Assembly (NCBI GenBank): GCA_020354155.1
Contig: CP070644.1
Span: forward strand, 1,693,613-1,707,976
DNA from: Nitrospiraceae bacterium
Lineage (GTDB): Bacteria; Nitrospirota; Thermodesulfovibrionia; UBA6902
DNA: 14,364 bases
Reading direction: 5' to 3'
A program made the translations under genes and the position numbers. The notes under the pieces were generated by a model that was given only the letters and a program-made list of their open reading frames with translations, was not told where the DNA came from and searched no databases. Shown here in pieces: positions 13,033 to 14,364 of this stretch. How positions within the stretch are numbered: the first letter of the stretch is position 1; each line of letters begins with the position of its first letter.

Positions 13033-14364
13033 AGAACAGAAGTAAATGGAGATTTGCTGTTGACAGCGGAGGCACATTTACCGATGTTGTAGGACTTGAC
13101 CCATCCGGAACATTTCATTCCCTGAAAATCCTTTCCCGTTCCTCAGCCTGTGACGACCCTTCTATTGAGGGAATCAGAAGAATGATGGGAATCGGGCCTG
13201 AAGCATTGCTGCCTGGAGACGAGATCCAGGGGATACGGTTTGGCACTACGGTGGCGACAAATGCCCTCCTTGAACAGAAAGGCTGCAAGGTTGCTCTTCT
13301 TGTTACAGAGGGATTTGCCGACCTGCTGGAGATCGGGTATCAGAGCCGTCCCGAGATATTCAGTTTATGCATCAGAAAACCTGACCCTCTTTACTCTTCT
13401 GTGTATGAGATTGGGGAACGTATTGACCGGCAGGGTACGGTTATCCGGCCCCTGGATGAAAATATGATCGGGGCAGCCATCCGGCAGCTCAGGGCCGATA
13501 ATGCAGAGGCTGTAGCGGTTGTCTTTATGCATTCATGGATAAACCCTGCCCATGAGCTTCACTGTGCAGAAAAATTAATGGAAGCTGGTATCAGCACTGT
13601 TTATCTCTCTCATCAAACCGTGAATCTCATAAAAATAGTGAGCAGGGGACAAAGCACCATGGTAGATGCCTACCTCAGCACTGTATTGGCCCGTTACCTG
13701 CAGGGGATTACGAATCATACCGGCACTATCCCCGTTGATTTTATGCAGAGCAATGGGGTTCTGGCCGGGCAGGAAAACTTTACCGGCAGGAACGCGATCC
13801 TTTCCGGTCCGGCAGGAGGGGTTGTGGCAGTGGCTGCCCTGGCCCGTGAACGGGATTTAAAGGGGGTGATCGGTTTCGACATGGGCGGCACCTCCACTGA
13901 TGTGTCGAGGTACGAAGGAACCTATGAGAAGGTTTATGAGAGAACCATAGCGGACATCCCCCTTCAGGCCGAGATGCTGGATATTGTCACCGTTGCTGCC
14001 GGAGGCGGGTCCATACTGAATTTTGACGGACAAAAGATGACAGCCGGACCTCAATCAGCCGGCGCTGTTCCCGGCCCTGCCTGTTACGGATTTGGAGGGC
14101 CTCTTACCGTGACTGATGCAAACCTGATGACAGGGAGGCTCATCCCTGATTATTTTCCCAGGACCTTCGGCGCTGACGGCACTTCATCACTGAACAGGGA
14201 GATTGTAAAAAAGAAATTTTCAGATCTTGCAGATGAAATAAATGCAGCCATGAAGACAGACCTCACGCCTGAGCAGGTTGCATTGGGATTTCTCAGAATA
14301 GCAAATGAAAAGATGGCTCTGGCCATAAACGAAATATCTGTTTCACGGGGCTTTGACGTGCGAA
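13029..14364 (+). CDS. 5-oxoprolinase / hydantoinase A-type ATPase, N-terminal part
   Basis: The first 445 codons are present, with no stop before the right edge. The N-terminal hydantoinase/oxoprolinase domain has RFAVDSGGTFTDVVGLD (8-24), the phosphate-binding GGTFTD motif; FGTTVATNALLEQKG (71-85); VVFMHSW; VSRGQSTMVDAYLS (204-217); FMQSNG; LSGPAGGVV (258-266); and the second ATP-binding motif GFDMGGTSTDVS (282-293), then TVAAGGGSI and PGPACYGFGGPLTVTDAN. The IGYQSRPEIF segment (102-111) resembles fused 5-oxoprolinase (OPLAH, about 1,200-1,290 residues), which opens 5-oxo-L-proline to glutamate using ATP. A separate HyuA is also possible, since the C-terminal half is out of view. An in-frame TAG at 13020-13022 rules out an earlier start. 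Confidence 0.9.
   Translation, partial: MKNRSKWRFAVDSGGTFTDVVGLDPSGTFHSLKILSRSSACDDPSIEGIRRMMGIGPEALLPGDEIQGIRFGTTVATNALLEQKGCKVALLVTEGFADLLEIGYQSRPEIFSLCIRKPDPLYSSVYEIGERIDRQGTVIRPLDENMIGAAIRQLRADNAEAVAVVFMHSWINPAHELHCAEKLMEAGISTVYLSHQTVNLIKIVSRGQSTMVDAYLSTVLARYLQGITNHTGTIPVDFMQSNGVLAGQENFTGRNAILSGPAGGVVAVAALARERDLKGVIGFDMGGTSTDVSRYEGTYEKVYERTIADIPLQAEMLDIVTVAAGGGSILNFDGQKMTAGPQSAGAVPGPACYGFGGPLTVTDANLMTGRLIPDYFPRTFGADGTSSLNREIVKKKFSDLADEINAAMKTDLTPEQVALGFLRIANEKMALAINEISVSRGFDVR

Overview
The window looks like ordinary chromosomal DNA from a free-living, flagellated, Gram-negative bacterium of moderate GC content. The supporting genes are a PomA/PomB-like flagellar stator pair, a CheV chemotaxis coupling protein, an exported lipoprotein, a DarP/YjgA ribosome-maturation factor and an RlmL-type rRNA methyltransferase. 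Gene content and an interspersed inverted-repeat element of the TCATTGCGAGG type would fit Nitrospirota or Desulfobacterota. That placement is an impression from memory, not a computed result. I see no phage, transposase, CRISPR array, tRNA or rRNA.

Layout. 1-1375: the N-terminus of a SpmA-like membrane protein running off the left edge (minus), a flavin/PPOX-family protein (plus), a small HNH endonuclease (minus) and, divergent from it, a 72-residue uncharacterised protein (plus). 1444-2376: cheV (minus). 2377-2768: a gene-poor divergent region with a perfect bidirectional intrinsic terminator that neither flanking gene can use, plus a small Cys/His-rich reading frame. 2769-4082: a DEAD-box RNA helicase (plus). 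4083-4323: a convergent intergenic region holding a 94-bp inverted-repeat element. 4324-8580: six minus-strand genes in transcription order: NTase-like protein, TPM-domain protein, LemA, parvulin prolyl isomerase, RlmL-type methyltransferase, DarP. 8766-11234: plus-strand lipoprotein, then a DUF2156 acyltransferase-like gene overlapping a DUF362/ferredoxin gene by 4 bp. 11241-12725: motA-motB (minus). 12726-14364: a promoter region and the N-terminal 445 residues of a 5-oxoprolinase/hydantoinase (plus), apparently preceded by a six-codon coupled leader frame.

How the genes fit together. RlmL, DarP and the DEAD-box helicase are all likely to act on ribosome or RNA maturation, and the prolyl isomerase fits a protein-folding role beside them. 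LemA, the TPM protein and the NTase-like protein form a recurrent membrane-associated set whose biochemistry is poorly known. CheV and MotAB serve chemotaxis and motility but are separated by about 9 kb. The DUF2156-DUF362 pair is translationally coupled and is the most plausible candidate for an undescribed two-gene function. I did not find a clear novel multi-gene system. The best leads are the orphan terminator with its unexplained transcript, the coupled leader frame in front of the oxoprolinase, and the NTase-like protein with an apparently degraded active site.
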